A DNA stretch of 64,000 nt from Cytobacillus oceanisediminis (GCF_022811925.1 NZ_CP065511.1:3279501-3343500), one strand, 5' to 3'; positions 8,373 through 16,900 are shown, numbered from the stretch's first letter. Notes: generated by a model not told the origin, from the letters alone. Translations and numbers: made by a program.

Positions 8373-8756
8373 ATGAAGTCCAAAATTCTTTTCAAGCAGT
8401 TTGAAGTTGAGGTAATTAAAATTTCGACGACGGCACCCGATTCACTTGAGAAACTTAGAAAGTTGTATGGAGAATTCTATTTCAAGGTAGAAAAGGAGCT
8501 TGCCGGCGACACGAAAAGAGATCAGGCGCATAAAGAAATTAAACAGATATACGACGATAATTATAATAAGTTAGAAAATGCCCGAAAGCTTTATGCTGCA
8601 GAGAAATCTGCTAATGCTGCAGAAAAATCTGCGAGGAAACGAAATTTTACAATCTCTGTGGCTGCTAATGTTATTGTCGGTTTGTTTTTGGGATTTGTCG
8701 CCTTTTCTTTGAGAACCCATTACTCTAAGCTGTTAGAATGGGTAGGACTTAATTGA
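8373..8756 (+). CDS. Small coiled-coil protein with C-terminal membrane anchor
   Basis: A 127-residue protein starting at the ATG at 8373, with AAAGGGGA six bases upstream; an in-frame TTG at 8352 is unlikely. Residues 1-95 are charged and helical, with a KLYAAEKSANAAEKSARKR stretch. One strong transmembrane helix follows (SVAANVIVGLFLGFVAF, about residues 100-117) and then a short tail. No enzymatic motif and no family recognised. It is separated by a terminator from, and convergent with, the VirD4-like operon on the other strand. The anchor-and-coil design suggests a membrane scaffold or phage-derived protein, which is speculation. Confidence 0.6.
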   Translation: MKSKILFKQFEVEVIKISTTAPDSLEKLRKLYGEFYFKVEKELAGDTKRDQAHKEIKQIYDDNYNKLENARKLYAAEKSANAAEKSARKRNFTISVAANVIVGLFLGFVAFSLRTHYSKLLEWVGLN

Positions 8757-8766
8757 CTTGCTGGTA

Positions 8767-8790
8767 AGGATGCCCATGGGCATCCTTTTC
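8767..8790 (+). terminator. Rho-independent terminator
   Basis: AGGATGCCC (8767-8775) and GGGCATCCT (8778-8786), followed by TTTTC. It ends the gene at 8373-8756. Confidence 0.8.
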
Positions 8791-8918
8791 ACTTAAACTA
8801 GTAAAATCATGTGTCAGAAATTAAAAACAGCCAGTAATTTTTTCAATCCTATGCTTATTTTTTGCAAATATGTAGAGCGATTAGTCTTTAATGCGAAATA
8901 TATACAAAAAATATTAGA

Positions 8919-10190
8919 TTAAAGGTTTATCTTTCGTTTTTTGTTTACCGATTTTGAGAAGAGAATTAACTCTTTATCTTTTAAACCACGAAAAACCTCG
9001 GGACGGTAAATTGGTTTTAGCTGTTTACTCGTTCCCATATTCGTGGCTCTATATTCTTGTCTCTCAACTACACCTTGCGATCCAAACCCTCCTTTTCCTT
9101 TACCGGTTTCATTTGAACTTGGACTGTAGCCCCAAGATACTTGGGTGCTTTCATGGTAACCGCAAAAATCAGACCAATACTGACAATTTGCATTTGAACT
9201 TTGGGTGAAAATAGCAAAGGTTTTACATTTATCAATGAATTGATTCCCACTCAGTTTAATTTGTTCCGAAACATCTTCAACTGTAAACACACTGCTTACA
9301 TTGTTAGTTTGGTTTAGCTGAAGGATGTTATTGAACAAATCCATATTTTGCATACGAATACCATCAAACACGAATAAAGCCCCGTCATCTATTTTCCTAT
9401 TACTAAAATTCTTTAATAATAGCTTCATTAACAGTTGAATCGTGGCTTCGCTTGATTCTTTATTGATCGACTGTTCAACCGTTATTACAAGGATGTTTCC
9501 GGAATTGAGAATATCCTCAATATTTTCTTCACCTGAAAAAATATCTCCTAAACCCTTCTCATTAATTAAATCGAAATACGTTTCATAAAGTACCACAAAC
9601 TCAAAAGACTTGATAAATCTTTGAGTCCGCTGCCTCTCTCCTTCTGGCAGCCCCGATTCCATGATTAAATTTGCTGCAACCCTATGATCACCGTAATCAA
9701 TTAACTCATTTAGCTTTATGGATTGATTAGATGACATAAGTGCTTTAATGATCATATTTACATACCGCCCAATATTGATAGATTCTGTTTCATTCATAGG
9801 TCGCTGCTGTTTAAGAATATCAATAATCAAATCTTTTATTTCCGTAACCGCCAAATTTGAAAATGGATTAATAGTATCGGATTTTGAAAAATTAGAAAAA
9901 TCAAGATTCCAAATTTTTTTTTGCCCTTTCATTTCTTGTTGAAAGGTAGTTAAACTATTATTTAATAGGGAATCTTTATTCGTAAAGATGACAATCGATT
10001 TATTTTCCATTAAAGATTGAAGAAGCAGGTTTTTAATAAAGACGGCTTGACCTTCGTTCGGAACCCCTGACATTAAAACATTTCCAATCAGCTTATTCGT
10101 ATTCTCTTGTGTTTGAGCAGTAGTTAAATAGCCTCCGATAAATTGCATTAATGCATTATGATCACCATTAAATGATGGTAAATTACTCAT
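8919..10190 (-). CDS. VirD4/TraG-like protein with degenerate P-loop
   Basis: A 423-residue protein that looks like a second, inactive-looking version of the ATPase encoded just upstream. Where a Walker A motif is expected (residues 40-50) it has LMSGVPNEGQAVFIKN, without the Gly-Lys-Ser/Thr triad. The Walker B region reads ALFVFDGIRM instead of a Glu-containing strand. The C-terminus keeps the TraG-like order: a conserved EYRA-containing segment, a PEVF-x-x-L stretch and LILFSKS. No membrane helix is visible. Its ATG overlaps the end of the upstream gene by eight bases (ATGAGTAA), indicating translational coupling. I infer a pseudo-ATPase subunit forming a mixed ring or complex with its partner. 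Identity as VirD4-like comes mainly from context and overall layout. Confidence 0.6.
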   Translation of the reverse strand: MSNLPSFNGDHNALMQFIGGYLTTAQTQENTNKLIGNVLMSGVPNEGQAVFIKNLLLQSLMENKSIVIFTNKDSLLNNSLTTFQQEMKGQKKIWNLDFSNFSKSDTINPFSNLAVTEIKDLIIDILKQQRPMNETESINIGRYVNMIIKALMSSNQSIKLNELIDYGDHRVAANLIMESGLPEGERQRTQRFIKSFEFVVLYETYFDLINEKGLGDIFSGEENIEDILNSGNILVITVEQSINKESSEATIQLLMKLLLKNFSNRKIDDGALFVFDGIRMQNMDLFNNILQLNQTNNVSSVFTVEDVSEQIKLSGNQFIDKCKTFAIFTQSSNANCQYWSDFCGYHESTQVSWGYSPSSNETGKGKGGFGSQGVVERQEYRATNMGTSKQLKPIYRPEVFRGLKDKELILFSKSVNKKRKINL

Positions 10191-11523
10191 GGGTCCTCTC
10201 CTTTATATATTCATTAAATTGAAATTTAATCGGGTTTTGACCTGGTAAGGCTACAATTCCTTCTCCAATGGCTAAATTCATAATGTCCCAGTCCTCCACA
10301 ACATTCCCAGTAACAATATGCTCCGCATTATGGAATGAGGTGTTGTGATGTAATATTTTTCTTGTTTGGGTGCCAAATAGGCCTTTAATAAAATCTCTGG
10401 TAGCAGGATCGGTCACTCGAAAGGATACGGTCGTACTTATTCCAGATAAAATACTATTGGCCAATTCATTGCCATAATTCTTTGGATCCCGGATCTGCTC
10501 TACGTTTTGCATGGCAATGATAAATTTAGCTCCAAGGCTTCGGCCAAAGTTAATGCCGCTTTCGATATGATAAAGGTTAGGTAACAGCTTAAACTCATCA
10601 ATAATGAAATACACATTTCCCTCGCTTTTTTTACGGGACAGTGCCTCTTTAATAGCTAGGTCAAACAACAGCTTGTAAATAGGGCCTAACACACTGCCAA
10701 TGGAAATATCGTACTCAATGAATAAGATTTTGCCGCCTTTATTTCGGATAAACTCCCGAATTGAAAAATCACCGTCTTTTTTAAAATTCCCAATAAATAC
10801 TTCGCTGCAGACTTGCCTCAAATCGGACATTACTCCTAAAGCCTGCCCCATGCTTTTTCTCGAAATCATATCGTTCAATGCTTTTAAATCTTCGTGTTCT
10901 TGGAACTCCTCGTTTAAATCTTGAATCTGAACGGACTGAATATAGCCGCTGAGACATTCATTGCTAATAATATTGAAGTATTCCTCGTCATGAATATCTA
11001 CTGCACCGCTATTTTCATGGATCCTTACTAAAAACTTCATGATTCCGATTAATACATCTCGTGCCGCTGCAGGGAAAAAAGAATTGCCTCCACTATTTTT
11101 AATCTTTATATCGAATAAAGCCGTTGCCATTTCTCTTATCGCGGTTTCCATATCTTCTTCTCCATCTAGAAGCGCTTCTTGAAGCATGTTCCAATAGTGA
11201 GTAGAGGTTGGATCATTACTGATTACAACATCCACTCCTTCCCGATAAAACTCGTTATAAAAGTCTCCTTTCGTATCAAAAATGACCATGACATCCTCAT
11301 CATTTAGATTATTCACTAATTGGTCGACCAATTGAAACATGGCATTCGTTTTTCCTGTTCCAATTCCGCCGATAAATAATAAATGTTTTTCCAAAACGCT
11401 TTTAGGTAGTGGAATCTGCTGATGATTCCCGATGAATTGTATTTTTTCTGGTGGAGTATTTAATCTATATTGATTTTCTAATCGCATTCCTTCTAAAATT
11501 TCGATTTCATTTTTAGTAAACAC
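10183..11523 (-). CDS. VirD4/TraD-like ATPase (type IV coupling protein family)
   Basis: A 446-residue P-loop ATPase. Walker A is GGIGTGKTNAM near residues 52-62, followed by VIFDTKGDFYNEF (the FDxKG-D motif of TraD/VirD4 and FtsK-like DNA pumps). Walker B is VYFIIDEFKLLPN near residue 310, and a sensor-like IIAMQNVEQI follows. The C-terminal part has ISTTVSFRVTDP, typical of TraM-recognition/coupling proteins. Unlike classical VirD4 there is no N-terminal transmembrane anchor, so it is probably cytosolic or recruited to the membrane. It lies third in an operon behind an M48 protease and a highly basic protein and is coupled to the degenerate paralogue. No relaxase or mating-channel genes are in the window, so conjugation is not supported. 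Confidence 0.75.
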   Translation of the reverse strand: MFTKNEIEILEGMRLENQYRLNTPPEKIQFIGNHQQIPLPKSVLEKHLLFIGGIGTGKTNAMFQLVDQLVNNLNDEDVMVIFDTKGDFYNEFYREGVDVVISNDPTSTHYWNMLQEALLDGEEDMETAIREMATALFDIKIKNSGGNSFFPAAARDVLIGIMKFLVRIHENSGAVDIHDEEYFNIISNECLSGYIQSVQIQDLNEEFQEHEDLKALNDMISRKSMGQALGVMSDLRQVCSEVFIGNFKKDGDFSIREFIRNKGGKILFIEYDISIGSVLGPIYKLLFDLAIKEALSRKKSEGNVYFIIDEFKLLPNLYHIESGINFGRSLGAKFIIAMQNVEQIRDPKNYGNELANSILSGISTTVSFRVTDPATRDFIKGLFGTQTRKILHHNTSFHNAEHIVTGNVVEDWDIMNLAIGEGIVALPGQNPIKFQFNEYIKERTHE

Positions 11524-11542
11524 TACTATCTCTCCTTTTTCT

Positions 11543-13351
11543 CTATCTAGATCGAGAAGGTCTCATACTTCTAGCTGGAGATTGACGAGGCACATTTCTC
11601 CTGTTAACCGTTCTTGGACGAAGTCGGCTATGCTGAAACTTGTTTGATTTTCGTGTATGTTTTTGAGCGGCTCTCCTATTGCGTATCTTTTGAGGATAAC
11701 TTTGTTTGTTCTTTTTATTTTTATCTTTCAAAGTTCCTCGATTTTTTGCACCTTTTACGTTGTTGACTATATTTTTTTTATGCTTTTTTCCTTTCTGATT
11801 ATTCTGACCCCTTACGCTTTTTACGTCCTTAACTATATTTTTTTTGTATTTTTGTTCTTTCGAAGTGCCTTGTTTTTTTGTACTTTTTACGTTCTCGACA
11901 GTATTATTTTGGTTCTTATCGCCTTTATGCTCCTTCCATTTCTTTGACTCATTGCTTTGCCCCTTTTCCTTTTTTTGCTCTTTGCTCGATTGTTTCTTTT
12001 TCTCCTTACTCAGTTGTTTTTTCTTTTGCTCTTTACTTAATTGTTCTTTCTTTTGTTCCTTGTTCGGTTGCTCTTTCTTTGGCTCCTTGTTCGGCTGTTC
12101 TTTCTTTTGTTCCTTGCTCGGTTCTTTTTTCTTTGGCTCCTTGTTCGGTTGTTCTTTCTTTTGCTCTTTACTCGATTGTTCTTTCTTTTGCCCTTTGCTC
12201 GGTTCCTCTTTCTTTAGTAGGGGGCTCTTTTTTGCCATCGGCTTCTTTGGTTCAGGCTGCTGCTGTGTTTTGTTCTGTTCCTCATTCTTCTTTTCTTGTT
12301 GATTTGCTTTGGCGTTTTCTCTTATTTTTATTTCTTTTTGCTTCTCTCTCTCTCGTCTTATTTCCCTGTATTTTTCTCGAATTTTGTCGAATTTTTGTTT
12401 TAGATTCTTATAAGTGGACTTTACCTTGTTATAATCTTCTTTTATACGTCCTTTAATTTTTGGTGTGGCTCTTATAAGACCTTCCACTTCTTTTGAAAAA
12501 TTCCCTACGGTTTTACCAAACTCTCTTTTTATATTTGTTCTCGTTCTGCCGCTCGTGCTAGGGTTCGTTCTGCCGTTTTGGCGATTACGCTGGTTTTTTC
12601 GTTGTTTTATTACTTCTTTAGAAGCTCCTGTGTTTTTCCCCTTTACAGGTATTTTTCTTTTCTCATTGGCATGAGACCTTGATTGTTTCTTTTTAATCCC
12701 TTTCGTATTCCTCCAATTTACGGGTGATTGTCTCTTCTCATTAGCATGAGACCTTGACTGCTTCTTTTTAATCCCTTTCGTATTCCTCCGATTTACGGGT
12801 GATTGTCTCTTCTCATTGAAGGTGGACCTTAACGGTCTCATGTTAGATGATCTGTTTTTCCCTAACTCCTGTTTTTTTCTATTCAAATGTTTATTGGCAG
12901 TGATCCTTTTGCTCCTTCTATTCCTATTAGCTTTCTGTCTATTAACTCCGTTCTTCTGACGATCTTTTTGACCTTTGTTTCTTTTAGAATTTTTCATTAA
13001 TTTGTAATATGTACTTGATCGATTTTTTCTCCTTTTAGCCTCATTACTCGGTGAACTAAGGCGTCGATTTAGCTGTTTATTATGTAATTTACTTTTTTTA
13101 GGCCTTGCTTGCTTCCCGATAGAATTATTATTTTTTTGATTAGCCGCATTCAGCCGCTTAGTACTCCCACTTCTTGGCGGGAATTTATGACCCTTGTTGT
13201 CATTAGACTGATCCTTCCTACCCTTCCCTTCACGCTTAGAAATATTTTCAATTTCTTGAGAAACTAATTCTTTTACAGCCAAACAAAAAGCAATAGCAGC
13301 CTCTATTACTCTTAAAAAGCTCAAAGTACCCTTCTCCCTTACTAATTGCAT
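11543..13351 (-). CDS. Very basic, low-complexity repetitive protein
   Basis: A 602-residue protein made mostly of Lys, Arg, Gln, Asn, Ser and Glu. Residues 1-35 are more ordinary and contain a hydrophobic-amphipathic stretch (FLRVIEAAIAFCLAVKELV). About residues 174-234 hold tandem copies of a 30-residue unit with NEKRQSPVN and GIKKKQSRSHA. About residues 377-467 hold around ten copies of a 9-10-residue unit of the type KKEQPNKEQ. No folded domain is recognised, and strong positive charge suggests nucleic acid or membrane binding and intrinsic disorder. It ends 19 bases before the VirD4-like ATPase and starts 47 bases after the M48 protease, so it belongs to the same operon. The repeats are probably prone to length change. 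Confidence 0.65.
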   Translation of the reverse strand: MQLVREKGTLSFLRVIEAAIAFCLAVKELVSQEIENISKREGKGRKDQSNDNKGHKFPPRSGSTKRLNAANQKNNNSIGKQARPKKSKLHNKQLNRRLSSPSNEAKRRKNRSSTYYKLMKNSKRNKGQKDRQKNGVNRQKANRNRRSKRITANKHLNRKKQELGKNRSSNMRPLRSTFNEKRQSPVNRRNTKGIKKKQSRSHANEKRQSPVNWRNTKGIKKKQSRSHANEKRKIPVKGKNTGASKEVIKQRKNQRNRQNGRTNPSTSGRTRTNIKREFGKTVGNFSKEVEGLIRATPKIKGRIKEDYNKVKSTYKNLKQKFDKIREKYREIRREREKQKEIKIRENAKANQQEKKNEEQNKTQQQPEPKKPMAKKSPLLKKEEPSKGQKKEQSSKEQKKEQPNKEPKKKEPSKEQKKEQPNKEPKKEQPNKEQKKEQLSKEQKKKQLSKEKKKQSSKEQKKEKGQSNESKKWKEHKGDKNQNNTVENVKSTKKQGTSKEQKYKKNIVKDVKSVRGQNNQKGKKHKKNIVNNVKGAKNRGTLKDKNKKNKQSYPQKIRNRRAAQKHTRKSNKFQHSRLRPRTVNRRNVPRQSPARSMRPSRSR

Positions 13352-13398
13352 AAAAAAGTTACCAATATTATTAAATATCAGTAACTTCTATCCATATC

Positions 13399-14280
13399 TT
13401 AATAGGCTACATATTCAGCTCCTAAATCTTGAAGTCTACCAATTCTTTCGTCAGTATCAGGATGTGTGGAATACATCGCTTTTAATATTCCAATATCCGG
13501 ACTTTGACCAGCAACACGGTCTAATGCTGAAGCTAACTCTGATCCATAGCCCAAATCTGCTGCAAAACGATCTGCCTCAAATTCGTTTTGCCGAGAAGAT
13601 GCTTGAATAAACAGCAATCCAAACCTTGTCCAGGCCCAAACAGGAAATTGAATGATAACCCCATGCAACTTTTCACCTACGTCTTCTGATAGCATCTTAA
13701 GTACAATTCCTAAAGGAATGGTAAGGATAATCCAAATAAGCCTAATGAACCAAAGTGCAATATTAACAAATATATTACCGACTGTAATAGCTAATAAAAA
13801 ATCTGTATCCTTATGTGAAAGATGTCCGAATTCATGGGCTAAAATCGCTTCTATTTCATCCTCAGGTATATCCAGCAAACCTTGGGTTACACAGACCGTT
13901 TTTCTGCCCACTGCAAAAGCATTGGGAATTGGACTCTTGTGGATAAATAACTTTATATTGCCTGGTAAAGTGGGATCCTTGATTTTTGCTTTTTGATAAA
14001 CATTATCAAATAAGGGTCTTAGTTTTCTTTCTAAATCCCGCCTTTTAATAGGCCTTGATCCAGTTCTAAGTCTTAAAATAAATTCACCTAATGGAGACAG
14101 CATGGCAGCAAGGGAAATCAAATAAAATAAAACACAGAAGAAGATGAGGGACAATGTTTCTCTAAGATTCGTGCCCGATTGAAATAATGGTAAAAAAAGC
14201 AAGCAGTTTAGTAACATATAAACAATGATTCCCCAATTGCTCTTCTTTTTGAGATTTTTCAAAAAGCTTACTAAGTACAT
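13399..14280 (-). CDS. M48-family (HtpX/Ste24-like) membrane metalloprotease
   Basis: A 293-residue protein with the zinc protease motif HEFGHLSHKD near residues 149-158 and a downstream EFEADRFAADLGY containing the third zinc ligand, as in M48 peptidases. Two hydrophobic helices lie near the N-terminus (about residues 15-60) and a further pair around residues 160-205, so the active site faces the membrane surface. PNAFAVGRKTVCVTQGLL just before the zinc motif is also typical of HtpX. A strong AAGGAGGAGA site precedes the ATG. It is the first gene of the four-gene operon with the basic protein and the two VirD4-like proteins, an unusual partnership for HtpX-like enzymes, which normally do membrane quality control. 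Confidence 0.85.
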   Translation of the reverse strand: MYLVSFLKNLKKKSNWGIIVYMLLNCLLFLPLFQSGTNLRETLSLIFFCVLFYLISLAAMLSPLGEFILRLRTGSRPIKRRDLERKLRPLFDNVYQKAKIKDPTLPGNIKLFIHKSPIPNAFAVGRKTVCVTQGLLDIPEDEIEAILAHEFGHLSHKDTDFLLAITVGNIFVNIALWFIRLIWIILTIPLGIVLKMLSEDVGEKLHGVIIQFPVWAWTRFGLLFIQASSRQNEFEADRFAADLGYGSELASALDRVAGQSPDIGILKAMYSTHPDTDERIGRLQDLGAEYVAY

Positions 14281-14512
14281 TTAAAGTCTCCTCCTTTTAA
14301 GTTAAACAAACTTACTCATATGGAAATTTTTACGAAATAAAAATCTTATTATTTGATAAAATTCGGTATATCATTATTTACATACATTAATCTTTCCATA
14401 CTTTTTTGCTGAGTGAGAACATTAACATCCAAAAGGGACAATTAGTTCATATAAACGCAGGATAAATATTCTCCTATAACTAACAACTATTTTGATTTAT
14501 TTCAAATTTATT

Positions 14513-14528
14513 GACCGACCGGACGGTC
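14513..14528. promoter_or_regulatory. TetR-type operator between the M48 operon and tetR
   Basis: GACCGACCGGACGGTC is a near-perfect 16-base palindrome of the class bound by many TetR/AcrR repressors. It lies in the 333-base gap between the divergent M48 operon and the TetR gene. It overlaps a TTGACC hexamer that could be the -35 box of tetR. Autorepression is likely; control of the M48 operon is possible. Confidence 0.7.
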
Positions 14529-14613
14529 GCAATCTGATTTTATTTTATTTCCATTTTTCTGATAACTCAATGGGCTTTTTTACCAATTAATAAAAAAACA
14601 TGGGGGGAATTAT

Positions 14614-15201
14614 ATGCCTAAGGAATTAGGAAAAGGAACAAAAAAACTTATATTAGATGTGGCTTACGGACTATTTGCCGAACTTGGATATGAACAGACG
14701 CCAGTCAGTTTAATTATGGAAAGAGCGGGGAAATCAAAAGCTACATTTTATTCCCATTATAAAAGAAAAGAAGATATTATGTTGGATATTATTGACCAAC
14801 AAGTGTATCGAAATTTTAATTTTATTCAAGAGGTAGTTATCCCCTATATTCGTCAAGATAATTTTGAAATATTAGAGTTTTTTACTGGATACTTTCAAAT
14901 TGGTCTCCATTTAGAAGATCGGAAAGATTGGACATTAGTTTATAATGACCTCATTCGTCTTTCTGTACACGACGAAGTGATTAGAATGAAACTTTCTAAA
15001 GCACACGATAACTGGTTAAAACTATTTGATACAGCCATAAAAAGAGGGATTGAATTAAAACAACTTCCAGAAGATTTGAATAAGGAGGCAATTATAAATT
15101 CCATTTTTTCTTTATATAAAGGAATCCATTTAGAAAGAGTTTATGGAAGCGGGCCAAATATGGAACAAATTCATTATTTTTTAAAGCGATTACTCTCGTA
15201 A
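14614..15201 (+). CDS. TetR/AcrR family transcriptional regulator
   Basis: A 195-residue protein with the typical N-terminal TetR helix-turn-helix: LILDVAYGLFAELGYEQTPV, then a recognition-helix segment with GKSKATFYSHYKRKEDIML. The C-terminal 130 residues are a ligand-binding/dimerisation domain of the TetR_C type (FYSHYKRKE, then aromatic-rich helices). A GGGGGGA site precedes the ATG. An operator palindrome lies about 85 bases upstream in the shared divergent region, so this regulator probably controls itself and perhaps the M48/VirD4-like operon. No transporter gene, the common TetR target, is adjacent. Confidence 0.85.
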   Translation: MPKELGKGTKKLILDVAYGLFAELGYEQTPVSLIMERAGKSKATFYSHYKRKEDIMLDIIDQQVYRNFNFIQEVVIPYIRQDNFEILEFFTGYFQIGLHLEDRKDWTLVYNDLIRLSVHDEVIRMKLSKAHDNWLKLFDTAIKRGIELKQLPEDLNKEAIINSIFSLYKGIHLERVYGSGPNMEQIHYFLKRLLS

Positions 15202-15296
15202 TAAAACCAGCCAGGACATCTGACTTGTTCCATATTAACCAAAAATAAGGGGAAAATCAAAATACTGACGAAAAAGGTCGTTAAAGTTCTGCCCCT

Positions 15297-15515
15297 TTAG
15301 TGCCATAACAAAAAAAGCTTGAATGTGAACACCCAGCTCTTACAAATGGGAGTGTGACCTCGCGTGCGTATAAAAAGGCTTTTCTGATGTTCCCCACACT
15401 CTTGTGTAAATAGCACAATTCGCTCTTTTTTACGTTTCCCTTTTGGGATCGTTATCATGCGTTCCGGCCAATTAATATCCACTTTTTTTATGTCAACTAA
15501 CTCTATAAGGCACAC
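15297..15515 (-). pseudogene. Fragment of a tyrosine recombinase (phage integrase)
   Basis: The stretch reads as a piece of the catalytic domain of a phage-type integrase: DIKKVDINWPERMITIPKGK followed by KRKKERIVLF, the two strands after the first catalytic Arg. It lacks the Arg, His-x-x-Arg and Tyr residues and is out of frame at both ends. A 33-base stretch at 7082-7114 is a diverged copy of 15354-15388. It is a relic of a mobile element. Confidence 0.6.
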
Positions 15516-15584
15516 AGCCCTGGCATAATGTCATAATGAAAGTAAGTTGTTCCCTTTGAAAGTAAGTTGTACTCTAGAAAATCC

Positions 15585-15620
15585 AAAGGAATGTCTCAAT
15601 TTTGAAGACATTCCTTTTTC
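15585..15620. terminator. Hairpin terminator
   Basis: AAAGGAATGTCT (15585-15596) pairs with AGACATTCCTTT (15606-15617), followed by TTTC. Just upstream, GAAAGTAAGTTGT occurs twice within 35 bases, which looks like the worn end of an insertion sequence. Confidence 0.65.
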
Positions 15621-15959
15621 TAACTAGAAATATTTAGTTCCCCTTATTAAATAAAAGCACCCTTTACTTTAAGTACAGGACTTCACAATCTTTTTTTACA
15701 CCTCATTAAACTCAATCCCTAAATGTGTTATACATGCAAAAAGACGCCTTCTTATTTAAGAAAAGCGCCCGACTGTTGAACAATGAAATATGCGAAAGAT
15801 CGCTCTGCAAATACGTTCTAATTTATTTGACTAACACACCCGTTTTAGCCATCCATAAAGCAGGAAAATCACCCGCTTCACCATAGAGAATGAAGAGGGC
15901 TTCACACCGTCAATACTGCTTCTACGGCTGGGCGAGGAAGGTCGCTGAATTATGGTGCT

Positions 15960-16457
15960 TTAGGACCAATCAACGCCACCCCAAGAGGATTGCAACTTTC
16001 GCAAAAGAACAATTTGGCCGAGATGATACGTATCGTGCATCATGATATTGCCGAGTAAACGCTCAATAGAGTACCTGTTAGCTGCATACGGAGCTTTTAA
16101 CTTTTCATCGTCAAGGTCCGCAATGACCGTTTTTAATTTATTCATGACTTCATTAAGGCGCTGCACTGTCTGGGTCCATCCAATTTCGTCTTCTGGATCC
16201 CCCGGATTTCCAAAGGTTTCTTCATTGTCTTCTGCCTTATGCGGATTCTCTGTGCCCTTGATTCGATGGATTACGTCTTCATTCCAAAATATCAAGTGGT
16301 TGACAATCTGCCAAATCGAATTGCTGATTCCCGAACTTGCCCATGCTGCCTCAGCTGCGATGCATCCATGAAGCGCCTGATCCATGGATGCAAACCAATC
16401 ATTCTCATGGCAATGCATGTCGAGTTGTTCTAAAAACATTTTGGTTATAACTTGCAT
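15960..16457 (-). CDS. DinB-family protein
   Basis: A 165-residue all-helical protein of the DinB/YfiT metal-binding four-helix family. Three candidate metal-binding His residues are visible in the usual positions: NHLIFWNED near residue 53, and HDTYHLGQI near residues 140-148 at the C-terminus. Family members bind a divalent metal and include thiol transferases and stress-related proteins; this one's substrate is unknown. Length is normal. The start has a GGAGATTGGTAG-like upstream region. A small ORF ends 13 bases before it and may share a transcript. Confidence 0.75.
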   Translation of the reverse strand: MQVITKMFLEQLDMHCHENDWFASMDQALHGCIAAEAAWASSGISNSIWQIVNHLIFWNEDVIHRIKGTENPHKAEDNEETFGNPGDPEDEIGWTQTVQRLNEVMNKLKTVIADLDDEKLKAPYAANRYSIERLLGNIMMHDTYHLGQIVLLRKLQSSWGGVDWS

Positions 16458-16470
16458 ACTACCAATCTCC

Positions 16471-16674
16471 TCACTGTTTAGTGTAATCTTTCAAAGTTAA
16501 AAGACAAGAAAAAATCTGACTATAGTATAAATTAATCGGTCCTAAAAAGGTAAAAACCAAATCCAAGTGGTCCCTTCCATATTGGACATACCTTTCTCTC
16601 CAGCTTCTAATTCTCTCCAACATGGCAGGGTAATCCGAAATTTCCAGGTGGCGATAACAATAATCCTCAATCAA
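16471..16674 (-). CDS. Short hypothetical protein, possibly a truncated gene
   Basis: A 67-codon frame containing EDYCYRHLEISDYPAML and WRERYVQYGRDHL, then a hydrophobic stretch. The composition looks protein-like, but no family is recognised. No clear ribosome binding site precedes the start. The upstream bases read on in another frame as KRMNGFF, so a frameshift near 16675 is likely and this may be the C-terminal part of a broken gene. It lies 13 bases upstream of the DinB gene. Confidence 0.35.
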   Translation of the reverse strand: MIEDYCYRHLEISDYPAMLERIRSWRERYVQYGRDHLDLVFTFLGPINLYYSQIFSCLLTLKDYTKQ

Positions 16675-16850
16675 TTTCGAAAAAAGCCATTCATACGCTT
16701 AAAATAACCTTCATTTTCGACTGTCGGCCATATAACGAAAAAATATTCTCAATGAAATACTCCAATCATTTATTTTGAGAATACAACAATATCATGATCA
16801 CTATGACTTATTCGGCTCATCCAGCTTTTATTCCTTCATCATGACAAATA

Positions 16851-16900
16851 AAGTACCCTATAGGGCAGACCTTTTTAAGTGTCTACTTTATAGGGTACAT
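16851..16900. terminator. Hairpin terminator
   Basis: GTACCCTATA (16853-16862) pairs with TATAGGGTAC (16889-16898), followed on the plus strand by ATTTTATTTTTC. It probably ends a former plus-strand gene or the adjacent pepV relic. Confidence 0.55.

Noticed and set aside
11657..12674. Several long plus-strand reading frames rich in Cys, Phe, Ser and Leu
   Set aside because: They are the reverse reading of the low-complexity basic protein gene (11543-13351). They lack ribosome binding sites and have artefact-like composition.
8919..14280. A conjugative element or type IV secretion system
   Set aside because: Only VirD4-like genes are present. No relaxase, VirB4-type ATPase, lytic transglycosylase or channel gene occurs within the window.
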